A stretch of DNA of 64,000 nt from Haplomitrium mnioides (GCA_049999725.1 JBNGIS010020714.1:20522-84521); one strand, 5' to 3'. Positions 1 to 10,731 are shown, numbered from the stretch's first letter. A program made the numbers and translations. Notes: generated by a model not told the origin, from the letters alone.

Positions 1-9
1 GAAGCAGAG

Positions 10-1365
10 GAAAGAAGGAAGAAGACCATTTCCTTGCCTCCAAAAGTGTTCAGAGTTGATCAGGATTTATGTTCTCTCACTTCTGATCAGCTTAGGAAGA
101 GATTACTCATTGGACGGTTTAGGAGCTTCTTCCCAGGCCTCAAGGAGATTTCTGAATGGTTTGGGAAAATTTGTTCTCAGAAAGGATGGAAAGCTACAGT
201 GCTCAGGATGATTGGCAAAGGTTTTTTTCTTGTTTTGATAGAAGAAGAAAATGTCAGAACCGAGCTCCTTACTGGAGTACCCTTCACTTTGAAGAGTATG
301 AAATGTATTTTCCAACCATGGCGACCAAAGTTTGACCCACTGGTCGAACAAGCTCAGGTTCCTACTTGGATTACCTTGCCGTTCTTCCCTGAAGAGCTAC
401 GCAATCAGCTTCCAATGACTGCTAGCCTCTTTGGCAAACTCATTTATGTTCCTTCCGTACTTGATGTCAGATTCTGTGTCCAGCTTTACACATCCAAAGG
501 AGTAAGTTAAGTTTTGGAGCTATTGTGCCCCGAGGGGATCTACTCCCAAGAGGTTCAGTACGATGGAATTCCTCTTTGATGCTTCCTCTGCAGGAGCACT
601 GATCACCTAGTTGGAAAATGTCCTAGAGGGTGGGCACGTGGATTTGCCAACAAAATGAGGGGTGAGGCCATCACACATGCCAATAGGGCACCTTCTTTGA
701 ATCTGGAGGCTTCTCCATCCGCATCAAAGGACTTCGAAGACCAAGGAAGGCACTCAGCAGAAGAGGAAGAATCCAGAGATCAGGCAGAGGCGATCCCATT
801 GGCAGAGAATCACTGTGGTGGTCAACACAAAATACAGACCAGTTCAGGGAGGAGGTCCTCAACCATCCATCATCCAAGAGTGCAGAGGGTGACAGGGGAT
901 TTCCAAGATGATTCTGTGGCTGCACAGGAGACTAGCTCAGATGCTTCAATGGCAGTTAATGAGGTGATTGTTGGTACAAGTGACAAGTTGGGGTCTGAAG
1001 AGACACCAAAGCTCCAAATTGTCCAAGCTGATGTGACCGAAGTCACCACAGAAGCCCAAGTAACAGTGGAGGCGGTTTCTGACCAGGAGGAGAGCAAGTG
1101 GCAAAAGGTCACAAAAAGGTATACACGGCGGGAGAAAATGAAAGGGGTAGTGGCAAATCAGGCTACATGCAGCAAGTCAGGGAAAGCTACTGTCCTGGCC
1201 ACCAAGTGCCGAACAAGGTCCTCAAAACCTTTGTCTCCAGAACAGGATGTCCTGACAAAGAGAATCCCGGAGGAAGGTCCTATTTTCTTGGAAATGTCCT
1301 TAGAGGATGATTCACTGCATCACAGTGTAATTCCCTCTAGGCTTTCCATAGAACCAGAGACTTGA
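10..1365 (+). pseudogene. LINE ORF1 protein relic, DUF4283 + CCHC knuckle (copy A)
   Basis: The reading frame runs from the N-terminal basic stretch through a DUF4283-like nucleic-acid-binding domain (about 100-400) and a zinc knuckle (region near 580-625, C-x2-C-x4-H-x4-C) into a Ser/Glu-rich tail ending with a basic W-x-K-V-T-x-R-Y segment near 1100. Two nonsense codons break it: TAA at 508-510, where the other copies have a Pro codon, and TGA just before the first knuckle Cys, where they have Arg. The frame is otherwise maintained throughout. It terminates at 1365, about 70 bp before the stop used by copies B and C. ORF1 proteins of this type bind LINE RNA; this copy cannot make a full product. 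Confidence 0.75.
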
Positions 1366-1509
1366 TGATGTATCAGGCTATTATTAGAGGGACTAGAGTG
1401 TCTGTGAAGTGTCCTTTAATTATAGATGTTGATAATATTTTGGATTGATGGCCTAGGGCTAGTGATCTACCTTAGGAGGAATTGTGATAGATTTTACTGG
1501 CATGTGGCT

Positions 1510-1598
1510 GTCGCTGGACACCTTTGTGTCCCGACTTGGCTACCCTTGAGGGAGTCGTTTGCTTTTGTCCAGACCGTGATGTCTTGCCGCTTCGGCGG
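1510..1598 (+). other. Two 3'-UTR RNA hairpins of family X (copy A)
   Basis: Hairpin 1 (1510-1535) has GGACAC pairing with GTGTCC around a CTTT loop, extended by GTCG/CGAC outside a 2-nt bulge. Hairpin 2 (1587-1598) is CCGC, TTCG, GCGG, which is the exceptionally stable C(UUCG)G tetraloop form. Both lie just upstream of the poly-A tail. Hairpin 1 recurs in copies B, C and D. Hairpin 2 recurs in B (with one G-U pair) and D, and is altered in C. A role in recognition by reverse transcriptase is inferred from known LINE 3' stem-loops. Confidence 0.6.
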
Positions 1599-1655
1599 TT
1601 GTATTTGATGTGTGGAAATTAAGTTTTTACTTCCTGTCCAAAAAAAAAAAAAAAA

Positions 1656-2141
1656 GAAGAAGCAAAGTACCAGATGGACCCCAGGAGGATTTGATTGATG
1701 ATTAACAGTCTTCCTGGCAGGCTGATATATCTGTTGCACCAAAACTTGAGCTTCGATCTGACTCTGTCCACCAAGATGTTCTTAATTCCTTGTAGACCGC
1801 TTTGGAGGCCAAACGGAATACCAAGGAATTTCAAGGTTGCATCCATTTCTGCCCATTTCCAGTTACAGCCAACATTCCACCCTTGCAGTCTAGTTCACGT
1901 GCTGGTCCAAATGGCAGATGACTTTTCCCAGTTGATATTCTGTCCAGAAGCCTTGGAGAAGGTACGCAGTACCTTTACCGCCTTTAGCAAGTTCTGTTCT
2001 TCTCCTGCCAAGGATAGAAGACCTCGACCACTTTATCAGAGACTGTCCCCTGAGGCACATCCCCAGCTGGTCCAAGAGAGGAAAGGAGGAGAACCTGTGA
2101 GGCAAAGGGAATGCCAAGCAAGTCACAACTACTGAAGCCAC
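1656..2141 (-). pseudogene. LINE reverse-transcriptase fragment (family Y, copy Y2)
   Basis: Read on the minus strand, this encodes the region downstream of the RT active site, including a segment reading LKFLGIPF, a basic segment around KLKFWCNRYISLPGRL and the sequence INQILLGSIWYFA. The latter also opens the plus-strand LINE at 8,783, so both belong to one family. The frame breaks near 1846-1900. The 3' side is interrupted by the poly-A of copy A at 1655. The putative catalytic region (about 2000-2080) is too degraded to show an intact YADD. Confidence 0.6.
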
Positions 2142-2142
2142 C

Positions 2143-2880
2143 TTGGGATCTTGTCCAGCAAGGAGGGCTGAATGTCACTTTGGAGCTACCGAGGACCTGC
2201 CTGGGACCTTGACTACAGCAGGATCCTCAGGGGAGAAGTTACAGATGGAGCTGACCCATGGTTGTGCAAAAAGAGTTTCCAACATGCTAGCAACACCAGG
2301 GATTAAAGATAAAAGCCAGGTGAATGCTGCCAGCCAGATCTCACAACAGACGCAGACTTCGTACCTTGGAGAGGATGCCATTTGCAATCGTCCCTCCCCT
2401 ATGCTCCCTTCTGATGGACCCTCCAATGGACAGAAGGGAATCCTGGTTAAGTAAACTTCAAGTTCACTATCCAATGTTCCTCTGACTGCTTTAAACAGTG
2501 CAGAGAGGTCTGAGCCTCCTTTACCAGAATTGGGAGGAGCGTGGACAAAGGCAACACGCCATTACTCAAGGAGAGCCCCTTCCATGCCCCTCAAGACTCC
2601 CAAGGCCTCTCCCAGAAACAAGAAGCAGCCAGTGGAGAGACCATCGGTGAGATGGAACATCAGAAGTAGACCCTTTCAGTTGTCAGATCCTTCCGATTCA
2701 GCATTTTCCCAGCATTACGCCCCTTCCCCAGCATCTTCAGGCTGGCAAGTCTTCTTCCCCTGCTGCTCCTAAAACTGCCACCCTTGGCACACCAGAAAAG
2801 GAACCTCAGAGTTTCCTGGTCTTGGGTCGTTCAGGCATCAATGTTCTAGAAGGCATCCTTGGTAAGGATGGTCTGATGGT
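2143..2880 (+). pseudogene. Possible C-terminal part of a related LINE ORF1
   Basis: This is a Ser/Pro/Lys-rich reading frame broken by a stop at about 2454. Near 2545 it reads WTKATRHYSRR, which resembles the W-x-K-V-T-K-R-Y-T-R-R segment in the ORF1 tails of copies A and B. This is the only recognisable similarity, so the assignment is weak. It abuts Y2 on the left and the Z2 fragment on the right. Confidence 0.35.
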
Positions 2881-2984
2881 TTGTCCTCTTTTCTGTTCTC
2901 CATGAAAATTCAATTCCTGAGCTACAAAGTTATAGGGATCGGTAAGGGCAAATGCCAAAGGGAGGCTACTACTGATCAGCTGAA

Positions 2985-3757
2985 TGGGCCAAAACTTCTT
3001 CACATAAAATCTGGATGGCTGTGATCCAGTCAGTTGGTAGGTGTAGCTCATGTAATCTGGACCAGAGTTTGCTGTGTGGGTACTGAGTCAAAAGCTTTCT
3101 GGAAATCTACCAAACAACAGTATAGACCTCCAGCGCACCTATGTTGTTCGATTATGGTGTGGATGGTGACCAGATGGTCAGTCATTGAGTGATGCTCCCA
3201 AAATCCTGCTTGTCCTTGAGCTCATAGCTGTTGTGTTTCGCTCCACTGTGTGATCTTGGAGTTGAGTGTGGCCCTGAAGAGCTTTGGGAATAGAGGGCTG
3301 ATCATGGTGGTGCGGTAGTTAGAGTTTTGGCTTTTGTCCCCAGCTTTGTGGATTGGAATGATAGTATTGACCTCCCATTCTGCAGGGAATCCAGTTTGTA
3401 TCACCTGATTGAATAGGTTGGTGATGGGCTGGGAGAGGGGTTTGGATCCTCTTTTGAGCATTTCGGCTTGGATTCAGGGGCTTTGTTGTGCAGCTTCTTG
3501 ATCATAGGCAGTACCTCTGCCATGGTGAAGACATCTGTGGTGGGTTTTCTGTTGGTCCAGGGGGTAGTTTGACTGATGCAGAGTGGTAGAACTTGTCTCT
3601 ATATTTCTTCCAGTCTTGGAGGTCATGTAGCTGGAGCTGGTCTTGCTGGCCCTTGAGAGATGAGAAGAATTTTTTTGGCTGGCATTTCTTGTACAAGATG
3701 AGTTGGGGAAGTCTTTGTGCTATTCAGGTGCGGGGTAGTTCTCTTCTGCGTTTCCGC
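2985..3757 (-). pseudogene. Internal fragment of LINE family Z (copy Z2)
   Basis: The minus strand encodes a stretch collinear with the large Z1 element: the pre-RT linker (QPKKFFSSLKGQQDQLQLHD) followed by the fingers region (QPITNLFNQVIQTGFPAEW) up to the segment before the RT palm. It has frameshifts near 3465-3500 and no 3' end. Its upstream edge touches the (GA)n tract at 3761 and its downstream edge stops abruptly near 2985. Comparison with Z1 shows Z1 has lost a few bases at the linker/RT junction. Confidence 0.7.
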
Positions 3758-3760
3758 CAA

Positions 3761-3784
3761 GAGAGAGAGAGAGAGAGAGAGAGA
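3761..3784. repeat. (GA)12 microsatellite at Z1/Z2 junction
   Basis: This is a perfect dinucleotide run separating the 3' terminus of Z1 from the 5' edge of Z2. Confidence 0.95.
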
Positions 3785-3974
3785 ATTCGATTAAAGTCCA
3801 GAGCCAGCCCTAGGGCCATAAGGACTGGGAGTACAATGCACACAATAGTGCAGAGGGGTGCAAAAAAAGTAGTAAGCTAAAAAAAAAATTTAACTTAAAA
3901 CAGTTGAGCGGGGACAAACCTGCTTGTGAGTCACACACTCACTCTCTCGCCTCTAGTCTCTATGTCTAATCTGC

Positions 3975-6322
3975 CTATTTCTGAGTTCTAAGCAGCATGA
4001 GTTCCCAAAAGAAGAGTGCCAGCCAGCGTTGATCATGATATTTGAGAAATTGTTGTACTGTCCCATTCTGTTCTACAAAAAGTCCATGATACCTTCCCTG
4101 GATTTCATAGTATCTGGGGCAACAGAAGATGATGTGGTGTTCATTTTCCGTGACTTGTAGATTGCACTGGAGGCACAGCAACTTCTCAGGTCGGACTTTG
4201 TTGTCGATCTTGGACCATTTGGTCATTTCACATCTCAGTTGATGGGATCCAGTACGAAGTTGTGTGAGGGTCTGGACCAGCTTAAATGACATGTTGCTCA
4301 TCAAGCATTGTTGGATTTGCCTAGAGGGAGTGTTGTTGACGAGCCCATTGTACTTGACAGTCCGGGATGCCACACTGTAGGATTGCCATATGACTGTGAA
4401 GTAATGTGTTGATAGATGGTCCATGAGCACTTTTCCTGATTGTTTGGGAAGATCATCTACATCCAGTCCCCATCTTTTCAGCCATTTCTGGCATTGATTG
4501 TACCAATTTGTGGGGTCTCCAGGAGCTGCCTGACGAGATGCCTCCATAGCCATTGCTGGGTATCTGGCCAGTGTAGTGTCTTGGATTGATTGCAGGTATG
4601 CGACAAGTTTCATCACTGCGTGCGCCTCAATGGGTATCATACCAAATTCAGCTGCCAGGATGTGTAGAGGTGTGGTGGTGTGTACATTGGCTAATCTAGT
4701 GAGGAACCTCTTGAGAGGTTTCTCACCGTGTTTCAGCCACATGGCCAGAGTTAGAGAGGGTCCCCATATTTCTGCTCCATATGTTGCTGTTGGAACAACA
4801 AAGGTATGGAAGAGGTCGATTCTCATGGGTATATTGCATATATCTTTTGCCTTGCACCAGCTGTTCAGTTGGTATAAGCTGACGAGGCCTGCTGTAATCC
4901 TGCACTCAGCTCCAAAGCCCCATCCTCTCTGGGTATGTATTGGTATCCCCAAATAGGTGTACTGATTCATCACTTCAAAATTGTCCTGCCTGAACTTGAA
5001 AGTATCCCTCTGTGCTGTGGTGAGCCATTTTCCAAAGACCAGGACCTTGGTTTTCTTCATACTGACAGTCATACCAGATTGGCTACAGAATTGATCCAGT
5101 GCTTTTAGGTGTTGTTGGAGTCCAGCAATTGTTGTTGACATGAGGATGATGTCATCCGCATACAAGAGAATACCAATGGTCTGGGCTAGCAGGTTGGGGG
5201 CAGGGGCTCCCATATTGACCAGTACTGCCTCCAGTTTGTCGATGAACAGACCAAATAAGGTGGGGGAAAGTGGGCAGCCCTGCTTTACACCGATGTTGCA
5301 ATGGATAGGCTCCGACATGCCCTGATGTATGCGAACACAGGCCAGAACTTCTTCATATAAGATCTGGATGGCCGTGATCCAGTCAGTTGGTAGTTGTAGC
5401 TCATGTAATCTGGACCAAAGTTTGTTGTGGAGTACTGAGTCAAAGGCTTTCTGGAAATCTACGAAGCAGCAGTATAGACCTCCAGCACGTCTCTGTTGTT
5501 CAATGATGGTGCGGATGGTGACCAGGTGATCAGTCGTTGAGTGATTCTCCCAAAACCCTGCTTGTCCTTGAGCTCGTAGCTGTTGTGCTTTACTCCATTG
5601 TGTGATCTTGAAGTTGAGTGTGGCCCCAAAGAGCTTTGGGAATAGAGGGCTGAGCATGATGGTACGATAGTTCAAGTGTTGGCCTTTGTCCCCAGCTTTG
5701 TGGATTGGAATGATAGTGTTGAGCTTCCACTCTGCAGGGAATCCAGTTTGTATCACCTGGTTGAATAGGTTGGTGATGGGTTGGGCAAGGGGTTGGGATC
5801 CTCTTTTCAGCACTTGGGCTTGAAGCCCTAGGGAGTCAGGGGCTTTGTCTTGATCGTAGCCACGACCTCGTCAGTGGTGAAAACATCAGTTGTGGGTTTG
5901 CTGTTGGTCCAGGGGGGTGGGTTAGGTGTGACTGATGTAGAGTGGTAGTGTTTGTCACCATATTCCTTCCAGTCTTGGAGGTCGTGCAGCTGGAGCTGGT
6001 CTTGTTGGCCCTTGAGGGATGAGAAGAATTTCTTTGGCTGACGTTTCTTATCCAAGATGAGTTGGGGGAGTCGTTGTGCTATCCAAGTGCGGCGTAGTTC
6101 CCTTCTGCATTTCCACCAGACATGGAGCGCTTCACGGATCGCTGTAGCTGGTGCTCCCTGTTGGATCTGTTTTTGCCACTGGGATCTGATTTCTCTTGCA
6201 GTGTTGTTGAACCAGGGGTTGGGTTTAAAGCTGGAGGGGGTTTTGGCTGTGAGGAGAGTGGAAGGGAACTTCAGTCGAGCTGCTGTGAGAATGATGTCTG
6301 TTAGTGAGGTTGAGTCTAGCAC
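3975..6322 (-). pseudogene. Z1 ORF: linker, reverse transcriptase and C-terminal Cys/His region
   Basis: The linker (6322-5828) and the RT (5813-3975, 612 codons open) are separated by a frameshifting deletion near 5850, seen by comparison with Z2. RT landmarks, numbered from 5813, are FVDFQKAFDS (residues 117-126), GVKQGCPLSPTLF (175-187) and the catalytic LYADD (217-221). The thumb and a long C-terminal region follow. Near the end, CLQCNLQVTENEHHIIFCC gives a C-x2-C...H...C motif common at LINE C-termini. The stop is TAG at 3975-3977. The RT portion alone is intact. Confidence 0.85.
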
Positions 6323-7575
6323 TGGGTTGGAGGACAGTTGTATGTGCAGTTCTTTGGTGTATGTTTTGGACTGTTTCTGTAATGGTATATGAGGCAGGTG
6401 GGACGATGAGTTCTGGGAGGGTTGGGGATTCCAGTAGTAGGCTTCAGAGCAAAGTGCAGTGGTGTGTGGTCTGAGTCAGGGGTTGGTTCCCCAATGTAGA
6501 ATTTTTCAAGGAATTCAGATGTCCGATGAGAATTGGTAAGAAGGTAGTCCACCACTGATTTCCCGATGCCTGTGCTGCCTCCACAGGTGAGATTCCCTGA
6601 GTCTGGCCATTGTGTTGTCCCATTGCAGATGTGTAGGTCATGTGTGCTGCAAAAATCCAGTAGTTTATGGTGGTTTTTGAGGGTGAGATCATGTGATGTG
6701 TGGTGGAGGTCATCACGGTCTTCAAGTATGTCATGTTCATCTTCAGCATGATGATCTCCTGACTTGAATATTTGTGCCTGGAGATTGCCTGTTCTGCAGT
6801 TGAAGTCACCCACGATCAGTATGTTCCCGTTGGTTACTGTGTTGATAATCTCTCCCATCTTGTCAAATGGCGCTTCTGAGTCTTCATCTGCAGAGTAGGT
6901 GGTTCTGCCACCAGGGAAGTAACAAGTACCAACGTATAGATCTTGGTTCAGGCCAGCTGATTTATGTATTTTGAGCCAGATATATCTGTTGAAGTTGTCT
7001 TTTTCTAGTACAGCTACATGTGGGCTAAGTCTTGTGGATATAAGGCAGGCCAATCCTCCATGTCCTCGTCCTGAGCAACTGCTGAATAAGGATATAACGT
7101 CGTATCCCGGGATATTGGGAATCCGAGACTCCCTAGTTTCCCAGGTTTCCGCAAGTAGGATCAGATCTGAACCCAGACCAATATCGGAGAGGTGTATGCC
7201 CTTGTGCCAGGGGAAACCTCGGCAGTTCCAGAAGACTACCAAGATTGGTGTGGAGCTATATCCTGGCCCCACACCCCATGGGATGGGTCTTCGGTCTCCA
7301 ACAATGTGCAGTACACTATTGTGGATGTACGCTATCTTCCCTGCTCCCCATGCCACCTGTACTTTCTTTTTTTCCTCAGGAAGCTGTTTCATCTGTAATG
7401 GCGTTAGATCTTTGTGTATGGCCAATTTCATCTCCCAGAAGGTTCGCCTCTTTTTTAGGAGTTCAACTCGGTCTGTGCGTGACCTGAATTGCACTTTGAT
7501 TGGTCTTGCTTTTTCCGAGTTGGCCCGTCCAAGACGGTAACATTGTACCTCCAGGTGCGTTAATCCACATTGAGC
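6316..7575 (-). pseudogene. Z1 ORF: ORF1p-like segment fused to EEP endonuclease
   Basis: From 7575 down, the first ~110 residues include KARPIKVQFRSRTDRVELL followed by a DLTPLQ motif, resembling the C-terminal domain of L1-type ORF1 proteins. In the same frame comes an endonuclease/exonuclease/phosphatase domain: FWNCRGF (about 7220), a LLAETW motif, GDFNCRTG (about 6815), SVVDYLLTN and SDHTPLHFA (about 6460). These are the metal-binding and catalytic signatures of the apurinic-type endonuclease that nicks target DNA in LINEs. The ORF1-like and EEP parts are not separated by a stop. The frame is lost at about 6320-6420, so the linker continues in another frame. Confidence 0.75.
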
Positions 7576-7591
7576 TAGGATCCTTTGCTTG

Positions 7592-7657
7592 ATCAGAGAG
7601 AATAGAATAGAATAGAATTCGAGAGAGAGCGAGAGAGAGAGAGAGAGAGAGAGAGAA
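7592..7657. repeat. AATAG/(GA)n compound microsatellite
   Basis: Runs of AATAG flank a GA tract with one GC interruption. It separates the 5' edge of Z1 from half-LINE copy D. The AATAGAATAGAATTC motif equals the terminal tail motif of Z elements, so it may be the tail remnant of another Z copy. Confidence 0.9.
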
Positions 7658-8121
7658 TAGAATAGAAGGCAAATTCTGGCAAAGGAACTTCTAGAGGAAG
7701 ACCCCATTTTCTTGGAAAGATCTTCAGAGGATGATTCACTGCATCATAGTGTAATCCCCTCTCGGCTTTCTATAGAACCAGAGATTTGAAGATGCATCAG
7801 GCTATTAAGTAGAGGGACTAGAGTGTTTGAAGTGTCCTTTGATTATAGATGTTGATTATATTTTGGATTGATGGCCTAGGGCTAGTAATCTACCTTAGGA
7901 GGACTTGTGATAGATTCTATTGGTAGGTAGCTGTCGCTGGACACCTTTGTGTCCCGACTTGGCTACCCTTGAGGAAGTGGTTTGCTTTAGTCCAGACTTT
8001 GATNNNNNNNNNNTTGAGGAAGTGGTTTGCTTTAGTCCAGACTTTGATGTTTTGCCGCTTTGGCGGTTGTATTTGATGTGTGGAAATAAAGTTTTTACTT
8101 CCTGTCAAAAAAAAAAAAAAA
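7658..8121 (+). mobile_element. 5'-truncated ORF1-only LINE (family X, copy D)
   Basis: It contains the last ~45 codons of ORF1 (LEEDPIFLERSSEDDS-type end with an early TGA near 7788), the complete family X 3' UTR with both hairpins, and a poly-A run (8106-8121). The ORF1 portion starts directly at the microsatellite. A 10-N gap (8004-8013) sits in the 3' UTR. Confidence 0.85.
8004..8013. other. Assembly gap (10 N), flanked by a duplicated 35-bp sequence
   Basis: The bases immediately left of the gap, starting TTGAGGAAGTGGTTTGCTTT, are repeated immediately to its right. The other X copies carry this sequence once. The gap is therefore probably an unmerged overlap rather than missing DNA. Confidence 0.9.
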
Positions 8122-8496
8122 AGAGAGAGAGAATAGAACAGAATAGAATAGAATTTGATTAAAGTCCCGAGCCAGCCCTAGGGCCATAAGGACTGAGAGT
8201 CAATGCGCAAAAGAGTGCGGAGGGGTGCAAAAATAAAAAGTAGTAAGCTAAAACAAGTTAAACTGAGAACAGTTGAGCCGGGACAAACCCGCTTGTGAGT
8301 CATATGCTCACTCTCTCACCTCTAGTCTCTATGTCTAATCTGCCTATTTCTGAGATCTAAGCAGCATGAGTTCCCGAAAGAAGAGTGCCAGCCAGCGTTG
8401 ATCATGATATTTGAGAAATTGTTGTACTGTCCCATTCTGTTCTACAAAAAGTCCATGAAACCTTCCTCGGATTTCATAGTATCTGGGGCAACAGAA

Positions 8497-8500
<4 letters not shown>
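8122..8500 (-). mobile_element. 5'-truncated Z 3' end (copy Z3)
   Basis: The minus strand carries about 350 bp matching the last codons and 3' UTR of Z1. It ends in AATAG repeats plus GA at 8122-8156. It includes the GCCCTAGGGC palindrome. Confidence 0.8.
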
Positions 8501-8540
<40 letters not shown>

Positions 8541-8749
8541 GAATAGAATAGAATTTGATTAAAGTCCCGAGCCAGCCCTAGGGCCATAAGGACTGAGAGT
8601 ACAATGCGCACAAGAGTGCGGAGGGGTGCAAAAATAAAAGTAGTAAGCTAAAACATGTTTAACTGAGAACAGTTGAGTGGGGACAAACCCGCTTGTGAGT
8701 CATATGCTCACTCTCTCGCCTCTACTCTCTATGTCTAATCTGCCTATTT

Positions 8750-8751
<2 letters not shown>
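8501..8751 (-). mobile_element. 5'-truncated Z 3' end (copy Z4), tandem to Z3
   Basis: This is a second, shorter copy of the Z 3' end in the same orientation, beginning inside a ~36-bp GA tract with AATAG tail and ending at the next GA tract. Z3 and Z4 are almost identical where they overlap. Confidence 0.8.

Positions 8752-8782
<31 letters not shown>
8752..8782. repeat. (GA)n microsatellite at Z4/Y1 junction
   Basis: A GA run of about 28 bp separates Z4 from the plus-strand LINE Y1. Confidence 0.95.
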
Positions 8783-8785
<3 letters not shown>

Positions 8786-10602
8786 ATCAAATCCTTCTGG
8801 GATCCATCTGGTACTTTGCTCCTTGCTGGGCAGGGGGGATTTCCCCCCTTAAAGAAATCAAACAGCTGGTGAGAAACTTCCTTTGGTCAGGAAACGGGGA
8901 AAACTGCAGAGCTCCAGTGGCATGGGAAACATGTGTGAAGAGGAAGAAAGAAGGGGGTTTGGGACTGATAGATATATTTGCACAGATTCAAGCCCTGCTG
9001 GGGAAGTGGATTATGAAGAAGGTTCTACAAGGGGACTCAACATGCAAAACGTTCTTACTGTACAGAGCCAGCCAAGCTAGACCATTGGGTAAACTAGGTT
9101 GGGGTCACTCCCTATTGTGGTCAGTAGCTGACTGCAGATCCTCATGCTCGTCAGACACCTCTCAGCTGTGGAAAGAGATATGGCAGGCTTGGTCGGTGCT
9201 CAAAAGATTTATCAAACAAAAAGCTCCTGAATCCTTCGAAGAAGTGTCCAGCACTAACATCTGGTGATGTAAACTGGGAGAAAATTCACTTCTGGCTGCA
9301 AACAAGAGTTGGCAGGCACTGAGATGGTCACAGGCAGGGATCAACGTGATTGGGGACCTATGGAATCATCAAGCATATGAGTTCCTTGAGTGGAAGGAGG
9401 CAGAAGGACGCTACCAGCTTCACAAAAAGCATGGGCGTAAATGGCATGACCTGATAGAAAAGATCCCTGAAAGATGGATATCACTTCTCCTTGAGGGGCC
9501 AGGACACATACGAAACGGAGACTGGACCGGATTTTTCACCTCTACACAAGAGACTCACCCGATCGCAATATCCGTGTGGAATGCTGATAGTGATCTGAAA
9601 GCAGGCATCCTGACTCAGACCTCTTGGCTCCCCCTTTCATGCTCATGGTTCTTTGTCACCTCTATATCTACCGTGCTGACCGAAGGAAATCGACCTCAGC
9701 TTCCTCCTTCAGTGATTATGAGGAAAATGAGAGTCTGCACAGTGCCCAAAGGTCAGAATTCTGAGTATAAATTACTTGGCTCTTATATCGGAAAGGGAGA
9801 TTGGGACCCTGGAATGTGGGTCTGGAAAGATAACTCCCCCCTCAGCAGCTACTCCACCAAGAAAGGCCGTCCGTTAATCCTGGACCGGCCATCTACAGTA
9901 GTTCCGGTTATGGACCGCTGGAAAGCACAAGTTCCGATCGACTCTGCACATTCCTCCAGATGGACTGAGATATGGAACGCAAGCAGACCAGCCAAAGAGG
10001 CCTCATTAATGTGGCTTATTGTCCAAAGAGGTGTGCAAGTTGGGAGCTTCAGAAAAAAAACAGAGAAGCCTGGCTTTGAGATTGATGCAAGATGTGTCTG
10101 TTGCAAGGAGGATTTACTGGAAGACCTCATTCACTGTTTCTGGCTCTGTCCTAGGATCAACACTATCTGGAAGTGGGCAGGAAATATCATTAACAGATTA
10201 GTGTTCTCCATTTGGGCGAATACCAAAAGGTGGAAGCCAACGTGGCAGCAATGCATCCTAGGCGACAGAATTCCAACGGCACTGGTCGTAGCGCAAGAGA
10301 TCTAGTCCTTACTTAGAGGAGCAATACTTTACTCCATACGGCTGTCTAGGAATGCAATAGTTTTCTAGAAGTCACACATGGATATGTACTACTTGAAAAA
10401 GAAAATCTGGATGAGACTGATTGAGTACGGAAAGAAAGCTTGGCGCAATGCTTGTAGAGACTGGAGAAAGGCTCAAAATGAAGAGAAAAGAGAAAAACTT
10501 CTTGAAGCCTTTGACAGAACATGGGGAGCAAAGCATTTGCTTTGTATCCGTGATGAGGACTCAGTTTACTGGAATTTGGATGTTAGTAGTAATCTGGATT
10601 GA
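8783..10602 (+). pseudogene. LINE ORF2 C-terminal region with zf-RVT-like domain
   Basis: A single frame runs for ~600 codons. It starts after the RT catalytic site and continues through a region typical of plant LINE ORF2 proteins. Near the end is a zf-RVT-like domain: AKEASLMWLIVQRGVQVG (about 9990-10045), then CVCCKEDLLEDLIHCFWLC (about 10095-10150). Three nonsense codons break it: TGA at 9265-9267 (likely from TGG Trp), TAG at 10303-10305, and TAG near 10366. The frame is otherwise kept to the TGA at 10600-10602, so decay is mostly by point mutation. Confidence 0.8.
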
Positions 10603-10731
10603 GGGCATTGGGCTGTTGTTATTTACTAGGCTAGATCCCAAAAGGGATTGATTGGTTGTTGGTTTTTGCCGCTCGGCCTGATTGCTGGCCGCGGTTGTAT
10701 CCTTGGTGCTTGAAAGTAAATAAAGTTCGAC
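8783..10731 (+). mobile_element. LINE family Y, 3' half (copy Y1)
   Basis: This is a 5'-truncated plant LINE made of the C-terminal part of ORF2 plus a ~130-bp 3' UTR ending AAATAAAGTTCGAC. It is bounded on both sides by GA microsatellites. The 3' UTR has two hairpins: ATCCC-AAAA-GGGAT at 10635-10648, and CGGCC/GGCCG at 10674-10691 with an outer CCG/CGG pair. The start of the 3' UTR (ATGTTAGTAGTAATCTGGAT) resembles the start of the family X 3' UTR, linking the two families. Confidence 0.8.

Larger units (their letters stand above)
1..1655 (+). mobile_element. ORF1-only LINE (family X, copy A), 5' end outside window
   Basis: This is a retrotransposed unit consisting of a LINE ORF1, a short 3' UTR and a 15-16 nt poly-A tail at about 1640-1655. 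No reverse transcriptase lies between the ORF1 end and the tail. The last ~220 bp are nearly the same as in copies B, C and D. The tail abuts a minus-strand LINE fragment (Y2), so the unit appears to have inserted into it. The 5' boundary is beyond the window. The mobilising enzyme is inferred to be a LINE acting in trans; this is not shown here. Confidence 0.8.
3785..7591 (-). mobile_element. LINE family Z, largest copy (Z1)
   Basis: This is the longest non-LTR element in the window, about 3.8 kb. Its order on the minus strand is: ORF1-like C-terminal segment, EEP endonuclease, linker, reverse transcriptase, C-terminal Cys/His motif, and a ~190-bp 3' UTR containing a GCCCTAGGGC palindrome. 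It is bounded on both sides by GA-rich microsatellite. The 3' terminus runs into AATTC then (TC)n in the sense direction. The start is probably truncated, because the ORF is open up to the microsatellite. Confidence 0.8.

Noticed and set aside
1494-1742. Minus-strand ORF crossing the poly-A of copy A
   Set aside because: It reads through the homopolymer and joins two unrelated elements. Only the part right of 1656 is real LINE sequence.
4576-5529. Plus-strand ORFs of 60-126 codons within Z1
   Set aside because: They are antisense to the intact reverse-transcriptase frame, which has all the catalytic motifs.
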